Part shown: positions 12,001-25,789 of the stretch, piece after piece
Layout: each line of letters begins with the position of its first letter
Numbering within the stretch: position 1 is the first letter of the stretch
Source: Aquila chrysaetos chrysaetos
Lineage: Eukaryota > Chordata > Aves > Accipitriformes > Accipitridae
Direction of reading: 5' to 3'
DNA: 64,000 bases
Assembly: GCF_900496995.4 (NCBI RefSeq)
Contig: NC_044030.1
Coordinates: 2,239,774 to 2,303,773, forward strand
Notes under the pieces: generated by a model
Databases searched by the model: none
What the model saw: the letters and a program-made list of their open reading frames with translations, nothing else
Told to the model about the DNA's origin: nothing
Position numbers and translations under genes: made by a program

Positions 12001-15000
12001 TTCCTGCTTTTCCAGGTCTTTCCTCCACCTACAAACCCACCTCCTTGGTGTTCCTGTGCCTCTTCTCTGTGATCTTTTTGCACGGTCTATCATCTCCTCT
12101 CTCGATACACTCTTCCCTCTGTCCCCCAGGACTAGTTCTCCTCTCTATTTCCATTAGACTGCTTTTTTTCCCTTCTCCCCTTGTTTTGCCTGCATTTGGA
12201 GCCCAGGACGGAGTGCTGCCTGCACTTAGTTCCTGTGCCTGATGCCACAATCGCCTGCAGCATCTGGGAGCAGCAGCTGCAAAAAAGTCTGGCTCAGCCC
12301 CGTCAGCCCTGGGTTGGAGCTTGCCCATTGCAAGTAGCATCTTCAGAGGAGTCTTTGGCCAGTTCAGCTGCCAAATTCCGGGGACTCTGAGCTGAGCATA
12401 TGCAAATGAGACTTTTCAAAGACTTGTGACTAGGCAAAAAGCTGGGTGGTTTTTCATGGGAACTGCAAAAGGACAACAGGGACCCTACCTTCCAAATTTC
12501 AAACTATTGCTGTGAAGAATAGAGACACAGGAGCTGCTCAGCAGAATTCTTGTAAGGCTTTCTTTTCTTTTCTTTTCTTGGTTTTTTTTTTTTATCCCCA
12601 ACAGGGGCAAAACATGTTTTTCCTCAATCTTATTTCCTGAAGTGACTAAATCCTTTTAGTTGAAACATAAAAAAATAATAATAATCAGCCTGAGGCAGAG
12701 ACAGAGCATGGGAATTTTCATCCCAAATACTTAGCTTGGCAAAATTTATAAGCAACTGAAAACAAGCCCTTATAAAGGGAACTGTTGAGATCCCCAACTA
12801 CAGAGGACCTAATTGCGTTATACACAAAAGTCAGATAAGAATATCTCCATGACCCATTTGGGATACTAAACCCAATTAAAAAGTATCTGCTTTTCATATT
12901 TCAGAAATCCACATTAAGTAATGGGTGTCCTAAGGAAGCATTTGGTTTTAGCACATGTCAGGCCGTACCAAAGCTGTTGCATCTAGTTGACTTGCTAAGT
13001 ATGCCTGTCAGAGATTTATTTTATTAGTTTTGTTGGATTATTTTTTTACTGAACCTATTCCGTTGTGAAATTTAATTTAAATACTTGCACGCACATTAGA
13101 AGTCCAGCCCAGTCAGCACTTTGCAAGTTCAGTGGCACTTCGAGGTTCATCCTTAGTATCTCCTGGGCAGAAAATACGAAAATAACCACAGGTGAGGTGG
13201 TTCTTCATTCAGACCACTGGCAAAAACATTTCCCACCAGCACACCTTCACTTGAGCTTATGGGACAAATCCTGATGCTTCCACCTATTGCCTAATCATGG
13301 TAGTGGATGGGATGCACTTCCACCACGGGGGCTGTGGGTTTGCATTCCCCACTTCTCTTCTTGCCAAAGAGCAGGAGCATCTGCTCCGTGTGCGGTGTGG
13401 GGCAGGGTGTCCTCCCCGCGAGGGCTCTGTCCAGGTTTCTGCAGCTGCAGAAGACACGACCCTGGTGAGCAGGCTTCACTGCTCCTCTCCCAGCTGCAGC
13501 TGCTGTCATGGTCCTGCTTCGCTGAAGGCTTCTTGGCACGGAAGCAAGTCCCATGGAAATGTGATACAGCTGTATTTTTGCCTTGGTGTGTGAGCTCTCT
13601 GTGGGGCAAAGAGGTAAATCTTCCCTCCCGGACCGTTCCTCCCCATCATCCCGTTGCAGACATACAGAGGCATGGACCTCAACACGGGGCAAAGCTCCCA
13701 GAGCTGCCCAGCTGCTGGTTTCCCCAACTTCACAAAGGAGAGATCAGCACGGGAGCAAATCCTGTATTTACAATGTCCTCTCCCCTTGGTTCGCACTCCT
13801 TCCTTGCTTGGAGGCAGTCCCGTAGGCTTTCGGCGTGCGTGAATTCAAACCTGGAAAAGCAATACTGAAACACATGAAAAATTTGGAATATTTGCACTGT
13901 AAAACTCTGTGGGGTTCCTGCGGAAAGTAACAGTCACGGCTACAGAGATACCAATGCAAAGCATTCGTGTCATTCTTGTGCTGGAGCTGAAAAACATGTC
14001 AAAACAGATGGGGATGTTGTTGACTGCAAGTTCTTTGCTTTTTAGTCAGTCATAGATTTTTCTCTTTTCACAACAGACTGGAAAAAAAATGTTTTCTTAA
14101 TTTAATACAGCAATATATTGCAGTTATAACATTTCATTTATCCCCAGACTAACGGGGAATGTGCTATATGTGTTCCAGCCACAGTGCAAGTTTTCCTCAA
14201 GTACTTATATATGAGCTCCCCTCTAACTTCCCTCTACAGGAGACTGAGTTTTCATATTAACTCGTTGCAGGATCTTTTATGAGCAGTGACTGTCAAACTG
14301 TGCTTGTCTGTGCATTTGTGCATGCTGATATTGCTCTCATTTAGACTAACTTCAGCTCCCACCTCAATCTTGTTTTTCCCCATGCAGTTTTTTCCCTAAT
14401 ATATCAACAGTTTGTTTTAAACTTGTTTTGAAAAAACAACCTACGGTGGTTTAGACAAACCAAGCCAAATTGGAGCAATAAGTATTAAAAGATATGCACG
14501 GGGCACAAACAAAAGAATTCCCCAAATGTATCTAAGTGATTTTCTTCCTGCTTTTTTAATATAATATTTGTGGGCCAACTGTGGCAATAACTGATAATTT
14601 TAATGCAAGATGACATAATTCCAGTTCAGTGATTCTTCAGAGAGAAATTACCCTGACAACTTCTTTTCATTTTGTTCTAATTTTATGAAAAAAAAAAAAA
14701 CCTTGAGATTCTTGGTGTAAGGAAAGGAAAATAATTTGAATCACCAAGTTCTGAAACTCATTTAAATGTTTCATCTCTCTTCCACTTCCAAATATACTTT
14801 CCTGGCAGGTTCTTGCGTTTCCATCTCCAGCTCCCGAGGTTTACCATCTTTCTAGCTGGGAGAGACTAAACTAAAGTTTCTTCAGAACCCACTAAATGCT
14901 TGGCAAAAGATCTCTACCATGACACAAGGGATCTTGTTTGCCTTTTCTGGGAGCTCCACAGTCTGACTTAGCAGCACTGGTTCTGCTGGAAGACTCCACA

Positions 15001-17849
15001 TGGAAAGATCAGTTGTAAGATCAGGACTGTATTTTGAAATGAAAATTACATTTGGAAATGCACCAAGGTCATTAAGCTTCATTGTTTCCTGTCTTTGGGT
15101 GTTCGGGGGTTTTTTTCTCTCTGGCTTGTAGGGAAATCATAAATTGTTTCTTCAACATTGAGATGACTATGTCAGCTTGAAGATATGGCTTTGGAGCTTG
15201 ATTTTTTTTTTTTTTTTAAAAGGGTAATACTGAATCACTCCCTATTTTGGAATAAATATGGTCTCCCAAGTTGAGTTTATTTACTTATTGCAATGGTTAA
15301 ATGAAATGGTTAAAAACTCTTCTGCTCTGCAATTGGATGATTAAAACTAGATTAGCAGAAAGACCCTGATTTGGGGGCTGCTTTCTGTCCGGTTGTGCTT
15401 TTCCTGTGGATGCAAGGCAGCACACAGTCTGCAGTTCCTTCAGAAGAAACCCTTATCTGTCCCTCATCCCGCTGGTTTCTGGGTCCCAGCAAGCCTTGTC
15501 CAGCCACAGCTCAGCAATGGGATCCCACCGGTCACACGTGCAAACCCAGAGTCAGCATCCCGTGCTCTTAAGGGTTTGTCTGGTTGGGGTTTGGGTTGGT
15601 TTTTGGGGTTTTTTTTTCCGTATCGTGAACTTAATATTTCCCTTCACGTTCATCCCAGACTTCTGAGTTCTCCCTCCTGCTGGCGGCAGACCCACCTCCC
15701 ACGCTCACTCTCGTGCGTCTGACTCCCGTAGACAGGGATGTCAGGCGGGGCGTTGGCGGAGGTCAACGCGTCCCAACGCGCAACGTGTCTTCTCGTCTTG
15801 CCTGCTGGTACGGCTGCCTTCCCTTTGCCCGCGCCTCACTTGGCTGCCGCGATGCTGGGCTTCACCGCCTCCCCCACCCGATGCCTGTCTCAAACTCATC
15901 ACCGCCTGGCTGGCTTGCCACCTTTGGCATCCCAAACATCACCCAGGGCCGATTTTTGGTGGCGTTGTTCGGAAGAGGTAGGAAGCGAGGCACGGGCGCA
16001 AGGGAAACGTGTTGAGCGCTTCCAGACAGAGCTGCCGTTTGCTGCAGCAAGGAGGAGGGTTAAGCGGGGAGTGAAATGCAGCTTTATGGTCATTAATCTC
16101 AAATGCTCCCTCTAATGACATCTCTGAGGTTAAGTCACAGGAAGTGTGATATTATTCAGCTTAGTTAAATTTAGTGTAATTCACATCTGCAAAGCCTTTG
16201 CAAATTAGTGTTCAGTCTTAAATTGCCGGTTTCCATGATAAGTGAGCTTCAGAGTATCCTGCATTAAGTCTTGATGTGTTATGAATTAGGGTGCAGAAGC
16301 CTGAAATCCGTGCAACGCACCAAAAAACCTCAAGTTTCTGAGTAGTTCTGAGGCAAATATGCAATTAATTTAGTTTGCGACACTAAGCAGCTGGGATGGC
16401 ACCCTTACAAAGAATTATTGCTCCCTTTATTTGCTCTCCCAGCGTAGATGCTGGGAACAGCCACTGGAGACAGGCTCTTTTACAAAGCCATGTTTATGAG
16501 CCACGGCGTTTGCCCGACGCAGCTGATCCTTGCTGCACACTTCACCTCATCGGGCTGTAATAGGTGCAGACCTGTATTGATTACCGTGACTTGCAGGAGA
16601 GAAAAATCTTTGCACTTCAGATTGGGTATAAATTATCAATAGCATCTCCAAGGGCTGTGAGTTACAAAAATGGCATTCTTCTGAGACAGCCTCATGTAAA
16701 GCTGTTGTTGTAGAGGTTATTAACTTTATGATTGCAGCACAGGTGTACTTGACCCACAACAATGATCATTGTCCATAAAATCCCACTGCCTGGGTTCAAT
16801 CACCTGCCTTCTTCAAGATTGTTCATTAGCAAGGACCAGCAAAGGTCATGCTAATAAAAGAAGGTTAACGCTCACTATATTGGTGTAAATTCACTGGTGA
16901 AACAGCACTGTCTTCTTGCCATCGTTCTCAGTAACACAGCTATGCAGACTCCTGTAAGTGGGTCATATAGGTCTTAAGTGTACAGGGTGTATGTGTGTGT
17001 GTAAATACATATCTCTGTACATACATACACAGCAGCTGATGAAATGCAAATCAGAAAAATGTATCTGATATGGGTTAGCCATCAATGACTTATTGCAAGT
17101 GCACAAGATTTATTCACACCTCAAATTCACAAATTTTTTTTGCATTTTTTTCCAACAAATTTTTTATACTTACTTGACATAATTAAGATTTTATCAAAAT
17201 TAACAGAGTCTGCCAGTGACTCCCAAAACTTGAATTTTTAACTCCGTTTGTTACTTGGTGTTTGTATTCTGGTGGCCCAGCTCCATCTTCCATGGCATTT
17301 TACAAACTCAGATGTGTTTCCTTTCTATTAAGTCACTAATAAATGTACTGAATTTCCCATGAAACCATCATTCTCACCTAGAAGATCAACTCCTCATTTC
17401 TCTTATCATTCAGGGTAGGGCTGCTGCATTTTCATGGATGTGTCCTCTTTTCTGCCCTCACCACCACACTTGGGTGGTAGGTGCAGTCTGTGTCCAGTTT
17501 TTTTAAATATCTGCCAAAGCCAGATCTGGGACTTTCTTTTTCTGTTAAGAAAGAATAAAATGTGGAGGGGGAAGATGCCTTTGGTGGGCTACTGCCAGTA
17601 ACTGGAGGACAAAGGTGTTGATGAGGAGAGACTGGATGGATGCAGTAGCAGTGAGGTGGAGGAGGTCTTGGTGAAACAGGGTTGAAGAAAAGTCAGGAAA
17701 AGGCAGAAATTGGTGGGCCCTGAGGACAGGAGAGCTGGGGTCAGTGGGTGGATGAGATACAACAGGATCAGGGCCAGGTGGTGGGCAAGAGTTCAAGAAG
17801 AGCTGCAAGGTGGGCAAGTTGTGGGGGAGGAATTCAAAAGAGGAGAAGT

Positions 17850-17900
17850 AGGTGTCCTGGAGAAATAGATGTCCTAGAGAAGTAGATGCCCCTGATGAAA
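17850..17900. repeat. Three tandem 17-bp units
   Basis: Three imperfect copies with a 17-bp period run head to tail: AGGTGTCCTGGAGAAAT, AGATGTCCTAGAGAAGT and AGATGCCCCTGATGAAA. The surrounding 17540-17990 segment is purine-rich and may be the decayed remainder of a longer minisatellite. No coding role is seen. Confidence 0.7.
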
Positions 17901-18594
17901 GAAGAATGGGCAAGGAGTAGGAAGAGGTTTGGGTGAAATGAAGCCTTGGGAATGAGTGAAGAGAGCATTCCTTCCCCTGAGGCTTGCGCACCTACTCAGC
18001 ACTCAGGGGGTGGGAGAGGCTCTCTATCTGCCTGAGACCATGAAAGTATTCGCCCTGTCAAGCCCGAGGTGTTTCTGAGCATGTACAGAAGCAATGCTCT
18101 AATAAGGTGTAAGCTTTAAGGTCAGCAGCTGAAGTGTCTGTGGACTTTAGACACCTCGCGGGGTGATGACCAGCTGAATCAGGATTTTCAGCATCACTTG
18201 GGTTTAGGCTGTTAAGTTTCACCTGTCTTGATGTAAGGTGTGAGTCCTCTTCAGCAGCTGGTGGCACCTGGAGCAAGTGTCCAGTGGGAGCAGGAAAGCG
18301 GGTGGACGGCCCCATCTCAGCCCTCCCTTTGCTCGCGCCGTTTCCACTGTCCTGCAACAGCAGCCATCAGGAGGAGAGGACCAGGTGCAGATGAGTTTTG
18401 CTCAGGTCTCCCCCAGGAGCAAAGCCAGCATTGCAGAGGCAGTGCCCGGCTTCTTGGCATTTTTTCCTGTCACCCATCACAAAATTATCCTCTGAAGGAA
18501 AATCAGGGGGAAGTGCCCTTACTGTGGCTGCTGCAGGGATGCTGTGCACCAGAGAACCAGGCAGAAGATGGATGGTGCCAATCGCACGTTGGAC

Positions 18595-18660
18595 GGGTTG
18601 GGTTGGGTTGGGTTAGGTTGGGTTGGATTGGTTGGGCTGGGCTGAGTTGGATTGGTTTGG
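18595..18660 (+). repeat. (GGGTT)n-type G-rich repeat
   Basis: Pentamers of GGGTT run with variants (one AGGTT, GGATT, GGCTG) over about 65 bases on the plus strand. The closely spaced G3 tracts could fold as a G-quadruplex. It resembles, but is not, the vertebrate telomere repeat TTAGGG. Confidence 0.8.
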
Positions 18661-20460
18661 GGCCACCCAAAGGCAATAGTCATAAGATGAAGCAGTCGGA
18701 ATAGTGAATACTATTCCTGTACCTATGAAAATACCCTGGGCTCATGTTGACTGCAATCCTTTGCCTGCACAGATACAACAGGATACTATAATCCAAGCAG
18801 AAATTCAGGAAAAAAAAAAAAAATCCCTTTGAAATGTTCCTTAGGCAGAAGATTATAAACATTTTCCACTGGGGGGGGAGGTAGTTAATTTATTCACTAA
18901 AGACTTACGATGTATGAATTCAGATTCTTGCTGAGATCATAAAAACACTGGGTGTTTGCTGCGGTGCTTCACACCCCGCGCACGTTCCCATTGCAGTTTG
19001 TTCCTTAGACACAGGCTCGTTCCTGTCCCTGGAAAGACCTCCTTTACTTCCACAACTGCCTATGTTGGCATCCACGCCAGTCTCCAAGCTCCGCTTCTGG
19101 CGTGAAAGGGGAGAAAATTATATTCAGCTGCTTTACTTTAAAATTGTTTTATTGCAATTGCAAATCTGTGCTTATCCTGCTAGTGATTAAAGACCTTTTT
19201 CCATCTTTATTAGGTGGGGTGTCTCTACCATCATGTAACATGGAATTTTAAAGCATTGCTGCCCTTCCTAGCTGCTCTGGGTGCAGGCGCTGCCATTTCC
19301 ATGGAGTTGCCTTGGCTGCTATGTTTTTGGGAAGTGCCAAAGCTGGGTCGGTTCGTGCTCACGCTGCTGGGACAGCTGTTCCTCCTAAATTTTATATAAT
19401 TTCATTTGCTTCGTGGGTTTTACAAATCTGTGATATTCTTCACTGAAGTAAGCTGACATCAGCGTTTTCTGAATTATTTCCAATAATTAAATCTCCATCC
19501 GGATGTTTGATGGCACAATTACTATTTAGGAACAAATAAGCATAAAACACCATCGCGGAGGGTAGCTATTTTCTAAGCGCCCAGTCCTTTCATTCATCCA
19601 ATCCTGCCATCATCAGTGAAACTACTTGCATAAGTAGTGCTCTCCCAAGTTAGCAGAGCTTGCTGGCGAGGGGTACGCTTCAGGTCTCTGCCCTATAAAC
19701 ACTAAAAAGCTGTGGGATTTCAGAATAAGCTCAGATTTTTAAATCCACCCTTCAGTATTTTGAACTAAATTAACTTGCAGGTATTGCTGCAGTATGTTTT
19801 AATGTGCTTAAATGTATTTTATAAATGCTGTGTGCTTGTTAAAGCTGGCAGCGTTGCTGGGTGAGCAGAGATCCAGCCTTGGGCTCAGCAGAGCTCGGGT
19901 CTGTTCCTTTTGCTGCTGCCAGTCTCAGCTGAGCCTCCCAGTCTGCAAAACCCCAGTAATGATGATTTCTCCCTTAGAAAACTCCACTAGACATGCCCTC
20001 AGAAAGCAGTGGGGAGAAAGAGATGTAACTGACTGCTGGTATGATGCTGTAGCCTGTTAAGATCTGTCATGTAAATTAGTATTTTTCAGCTTTATAACCT
20101 GTGGAAGCTTTGAAGCTTAAATACTTGTTTTTCAGCAGTCTCGCCCAAGAAGCCACATGGATGTCTGTTCTCTCGGGAAGTGTTGGGTTTTGAGCAGGTC
20201 AAAACTTCCTTTTTTTAAAAGATAATTTTCCTTTCTCCTAGTTGAGAAAATGATGGTTTTAAAATGCTAAATACTTTATTTGTGCTCTTGGGTGCAATTT
20301 TGTAAAGATTTTTTTTCTAATTCATGACAGGAAAAAATGCCTCTACATTTAAAAAGTTTAGTTAGCTCACGAGTGTATGTTATTCAAATGCTTCAAAGCT
20401 ACTATGATGTATCCTGTGAATACAATCAACTTTACAGGCTGCCTAAATAAAGCCAATAAA

Positions 20461-20675
20461 GTCACAGACTATTAAAAGGGCTGGATAGAAGGAAACCCAC
20501 CAAGTTATCTGATTTGCCCACACTCCCCAGGGCGAGGTCAGCTATACCCATAATATTCCCAAGAGATGGTTGTCTAACCTGTTCTTAACTTCCAGTGGTG
20601 AGATCCTGCACCTTCCACAGGTATGTTCTTGCCCCCAAAACATCTTCGTAAGATGTAACCTGAATCCCATCTCAC
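20461..20675 (-). mobile_element. Old CR1 3'-end relic
   Basis: Read on the minus strand, this segment resembles the 3' end of an old CR1 subfamily. On the plus strand the order of blocks is: a 'cacagact...aaagggctgga' start, a CTAACCTGTTCTTAA block near 20575, a TCCAGTGGTGAGATCCTGCACC-like block at 20592-20613 and a final 'aacctgaatccc' near 20659. These correspond to the complement of the CR1 3' region I know from amniotes. It is strongly diverged and has indels, so the edges are approximate. Confidence 0.55.
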
Positions 20676-20751
20676 ATTTGACAGGTAAAGGATTTTTTTA
20701 TTTGTCTTTAAATACAGTTAAAGGTGTAGTTGTACATATAAATAAATATGA

Positions 20752-20752
<1 letters not shown>

Positions 20753-20784
<32 letters not shown>
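20753..20784. repeat. (TAGA)8 microsatellite
   Basis: Eight perfect TAGA units are followed, to about 20905, by degenerate GATA/ATAC-rich sequence that looks like the decayed flank of a longer tract. Confidence 0.95.
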
Positions 20785-23660
20785 GGTGTAGATATAGGTA
20801 ATACAGATGCAAAGATTATAGATAATACAGATACAAAGATTATATAGCGATAGGGATAGAGATAGAGGTACAGGTAGAGAGATAGACAGATATATAGATA
20901 TAAATGTAATTTTAACCCCTGCCTACCGCTTTCTGCATGCTACACCATTTTAACATGAGTTTTTAAATCTATAGTTGTATAATACTGAGCACATCTATAC
21001 TGGACCCCTTCTGCAGGGGGTTTGCTCCCCTGCAAACATTCCCTGCATTTGAAATTGCTGCTTGCGAGAGTGTCGTTCAGTAACGTGCCGCAGGTCTGAT
21101 TCATCCGGCAGCGGGTGGGATGCTGTGACACTGACGGAGCAGATCATCCTCCGAGCACGGCGTGGCATTTCACCGGGACCACGCATTCAGCGGCTTTCCC
21201 TATAGCACAGCCCTAAAGTCAGCATCCTCTCCCCTCAGACTGCATCCCTGGGAAGCCTGACGTGAGCTAATCTAGTGTCCCACCGGCTGGCTGCTTTCCT
21301 TGCTGCCTCTCACTGCGCGGGGCAGCGCCACGGACGTTTGGCAAGTGGGATATCCACACACGAGGCTCTCACGGAGGCGATCCCCCCCACCTCGGTGTGA
21401 ATTTGGCGGGGCAGGGCGGGGGGGTGTCATTGTTTTTGGTTTGTGGCTTCCCTTTGCTTGGCAGTCCTCGGATGATGCTGGGGCAAAGGCTGCGTTTGAG
21501 CATCTTCATCCTTGCGGTTGCCTGGGAACAGCGGGGGTCCCGGTGCAAATTTGGGCTGTTTTAGCCTCAGCTGGCTGGTGGCAGCAATCCTGCCTGCCAC
21601 CGCCCTTGCCCTTTGGTGGGCGGCCAAGTCTTTCCCTTTCCCCTTCCAAAAGCGGGGCCAGGAGGGGCAGCACCCCGGAGAGGTGTTCGTGCAAACGGTG
21701 CCACCCAAGAACCCCCCCAGCTCTCCCACTATTCAGGGGGTCTGGATCCAGCCCCAGCATCTGGTCTTTTCTGCCTGTGCCCACGGCCGGCCGGTCTCAC
21801 GGTGTTCATCGCATAGATGAGAACAGATCTGGGGCGGGGGGGGGGGGCTTGCCCATTTGCCTGCACTCCTGCCCGTTTGTGCAAAAGACTTTTTCTGAAA
21901 TTTTGGACCCAAGGACACATTTGCTTTTCAGGACTGTTTACCCCAGAGCAGCAATTCAGGCCAGCCTGCAGGCTGAGATCCTGTAACTCTTCTGCCTCTT
22001 GAAATCAGCCTGCATTTTTAGCTGTTTGTGAATCCTTCCTTTTTGTAATGCAGTTATGTCCAATTTGTGTTACTATGACTATTTGCATTGGTATTAGTAG
22101 CGGTTCTGTCCTGGATGCCTGGTTCTTACTGGGAAGGCCCTATAGCTGTTTGATACTCTATTTTTTTTCCTCTTTTAATATATACTCAAAGGAAAATTAC
22201 TTCACTTTTGGTGACCCAAAAAATGACCTGACTTGTGGTAACCTGTGCTCAGGAGGGAATAACCTTACAACTTTCACTTATTTGGCCAGTTAGCACTCAG
22301 AGGGGCAAACAAATGACCTGTGCTTATGGGACTGCCCTTAATATTTAATGAAGAGTAGTGAAAAATGACAGCTGTGTTAGCCTCCTATCTCCTTCCTGCT
22401 TTGCAAATCTTGCTTGCATGGAGCTTTTGCATGAATCTTTGCATCTGCTGCTCTCAGGACAAGAGGAATTTATTAAATATTTTGTTACCTTTTTGAACCA
22501 CTTGCTTCTTGTGAGTAGTTTGTGTGTTGTAAATGAGGGGGTGGAAAAAAGCTGATTGCAAGTATGGGAGTTCAGAGGTAATCTTTGTTCTGGGTTGGCG
22601 GGATGCTTGCTGCTCTGTTTCCATCATCCCACTAAAGATATTGAAGATAATAAATGTCCAACAAAAATAAACACTGGTCTGTGTCGCAGGAGATAATAAC
22701 AAAGTATAAAATGTCTTTGGTATGTGTAGTCTATTCTCTAGCATAGCCACAAAGGTTCCCACAATTTTCCTTGGATGAATATTGCATCTAAACCAGCTTA
22801 CTGTGTGTCTAAGCCCCCTTTATAAGCTGTATTTCATTTCTTCAGATTTCTCTGTTTCTTCCCTCTTGGCTCTTCCAAAGAATTCATTTCCCTGCGCAGT
22901 TGCTTTTAGATTATTATCGTGCCCATGACTCCACAAACTATTACTTCTTAGCCAAACTAAACACATAAAGATTTGGGGTTTGTTTGGGGGTTTTTGTGTC
23001 CTCTCAGAAATCACTGCTTCCATTTCATTAATTGGTGTATGGATTGTCTCTTAATTTTGCCTAAGCTTTTAAACTTTCTTTACCATTGTGATGTCTAGAA
23101 GTGCCTATGCAGAAGCTCCTAAGGTAATTGGTTCTCAGAGCTCTTGAGCTAACGGACTCCTTCCCAATTGCTCCTGAAGCTCTCATTGTCTGTCAAAAAT
23201 ATTTAGTGATTTTAAACAAGGTGTATTTTTTTAATCTCCTTTTTCCTTAGCTTTACTGGTGATCCTCTGATAGCTTCTTCTGTGTTGGGGTTTGAGACCT
23301 AGAAGTTTACATCAGCAGAGCAAAACAGTCACAACAGACACAATAATTTCTTCCTGTGCAGATCCGTAGGATCCAGGAATCATAAATGGAGAAACCTTAA
23401 AAATTAAAAATTAGCTATTAAAAATAGTTCTGCCATTTTTTATAGCATCTGTTGCACTCAAAGATAAAAAAAAGTTAAAATCCTGTTTAGAAATAACTTT
23501 GTGATACAGAAGTCATTTAATAGCATCCAGAAGGATGGATGCAGGAGAGGCAGGAAGTATCTTTTTCTCACACTTAAATGCAGATTTGAACAGTATCATT
23601 ACATCACTACAGAGTTACAGAATTACATACCAAGAGTTAAAGTCTTATATGAAGACTTTT

Positions 23661-23682
23661 GTGTGTGTGTGTGTGTGTGTGT
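23661..23682. repeat. (GT)11 microsatellite
   Basis: Eleven uninterrupted GT units lie within the intron. Confidence 0.95.
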
Positions 23683-24401
23683 AGATAATGTGAAAAAGAA
23701 AGAAATTTCTGTTGATTCATGACTTTCAGGAGGAAAAAGCCTTTCTGAAAGGTGCTTTGCACTCATGGTCCCAAGTCAGAAGGGGTTGGCTTGTTTGTTC
23801 ATTTACTCGTAAAGAATGAGTTTTGTTGCTTCTCAGAGTTGTGGAAATAAGGATAATACACGTTTAGTAAATTTTAAAGTGCTTCTGTTCGTGCAAATGC
23901 CCTCCAAATGTCTGCGTTTCACCTTTTGAGGCATTCAAATCAAGTTTTGATACGGCTTAGGGCCTTTTATATTGGTGTAGTAGAAATGTTAAACCAAACA
24001 CTGACTGCCAGCGTTTGGGGGCAAGATTGCAAAGCTAATACCCTGCCCAGTACTGGCATTGACGTTTTGTAGCGTGGCAGGGTCTCGGCGTGGACCGTGA
24101 CCTCGGGGACAGAGCTCGCTCCCACTGAAATCAGTTGCAAACTCTCTGCTGAGTCAGTGAAGAGCAGCAACGCTCTCCGTCCCAATGGGGACTAAACCCT
24201 GAGGCACGGAGCACCCTTAATTCATTCCGAAGCCCACGCTATTTAGAGATGAGCCACCGCTTAAGAGAACCAAACCCAAGGTCATCCCTGCGGCTAATAT
24301 CTGCGGAGAAACTTTTCGACCTGGAAACTTTTCTCTGCAGAAATATTCCAGCGCGGAGGCGCGTACGGCGATCTCTCTCGGCTCCTGTGCAGCATGGGAA
24401 A

Positions 24402-24559
24402 CCTTTGTCCCCCACATCTTGTAAACGCGGCGGGGGACCACCATTGTGCCGCGCATCTTCTGAGCACTGCGGGAGGAGGCTTTTGTCCGGCGCAGTGGGC
24501 AGGCACCGTAGGAGGGCACCTTTGTCCCGCACAGCCGGTAATCGCTCTGCAAGAGTGAA
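24402..24559. repeat. 39-bp minisatellite, four degenerate units, in a CpG-rich patch
   Basis: The anchor TTGTCC (TTGTGC in the second unit) recurs at 24405, 24444, 24483 and 24522, exactly 39 bp apart each time. It is followed by a CGCAC/CGCGC-like block and a GC-rich tail. Because 39 is a multiple of three, the minus strand reads through as four 13-residue units (CGTKV, RRTKA, RGTMV, WGTKV cores), but this frame has no protein resemblance. The array lies in a CpG-rich patch (about 24330-24740) that stands out from the AT-rich intron around it. Confidence 0.75.
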
Positions 24560-25789
24560 TTATGGGGATTGCAGAGCTCCTTCCCTCCGCCGGCACTGTG
24601 GTTTCAGACAGAGGAGTTCGTCGGCCTCGCTGGGCGAAGAGCCGCTTTCCCTGAGTGGAAGTGGGAAGGGGAGGCGGCGAAAACGCGTTTGCACACGTGC
24701 GTGCAAATGGCCAGCGGGATCGTTCGCCCGGTCACATTGCACGGCCGCTCCTGCAGACGTCTATCCCAGTTTCAATCTTGGCTTTTCCCCTTCTCTATTT
24801 TTCCTACCCATTTAGGCTGCCCTTTTCATTATTATTATTATTATTATTTCTCTGTCCCTTCTTATGTTTCCATTATCTGCTGTCCAATATATTGTCTGCT
24901 AATTAATCTAATTAAGTAATAAGAGCTCTCATTATTCTTTCAGATCAGTAATAACCATGCTTAAAAGACTTGAGCCCTAATACCAATCCCTCTGGGACTT
25001 CATAGGTACATTTTCAACCCCATATCGTTACTTGTTATTTGTCGTCCTAAGCGCTCTAGCCGCTTCCCAAGAAGTGCACCAGCGCCTATTTCCAAGACAG
25101 CCTGAGATACCGTACATTGTCTCACAGATGCAGAGTTATGCCTTTCTTCAGCTGAAATGTACTGAACATGGTGAACTGTGATGCGGTTCCAGACTTGCAG
25201 TAGTAATTGCAGAGAGCAGAGTCCCAAACTGTGACCCAGCAAGAAACGGTGATGAGATGAGTTGAGATGAGATGCTGAGTCGGGACCCAGTCTGCAGAGA
25301 TGCCATGGGTGCTGGTGGACGTGCTGCTTGTGGCTAGAGCCGGCACGGGCACGGCACAGCACGGTTGGGAGCTGCATTACCATAAATCTCAAGTATTGTG
25401 GGGTCTCCTTGGCTGGAGTAAAGTGACTCATTTGCAAACGAGAGGTAGGGGCAACCACCTTCCATTAGACTGGTGAAGGTCATAATCTGTTGTAAGTGAG
25501 TCCCCAAGGTTCCCACCGCCCCCGAGTTGCTCGGTTGACCTATGCAGAAAGACACGGCAATGGATAAATCTCTCGCTTGCTGATTTTTGTGATTCAATAA
25601 AGTGGTCAAGTTTGGTTTTTATCTGTTGTTGTCAAATCTGAGCCTGTTGTGTTCTAAGGCTCCTGTTGCCCTAAAGACGCTTGCGATTTTTTTTAATGTT
25701 GATCTCTACTAATATTCAAAGGTAAATTTTACGTGTGGTAGTTTCAATTAATCCTCCTTTTCTCAAATTAGCATTGTTTTTCTTCCCAC

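Larger units (their letters stand above)
9094..20460. other. Intronic DNA, mostly featureless
   Basis: AT-rich intronic sequence without recognisable exons. Some plus- and minus-strand frames stay open for 100-190 codons around 13290-13870, 15390-16115 and 17545-17990, but none resembles a known protein, and their composition is that of GC-richer intron. Simple repeats are listed separately. The stretch at about 16080-16420 has balanced complexity and may be conserved noncoding DNA, which only an alignment can show. Confidence 0.5.

Noticed and set aside
13287..13868. 193-codon plus-strand frame in the FAM172A intron
   Set aside because: No family resemblance, Cys/Ser/Pro-rich, overlapped by other open frames in several readings; composition effect.
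18595..18660. Interstitial telomere repeat
   Set aside because: The unit is GGGTT, not TTAGGG; only one chance GGGTTAGG occurs.
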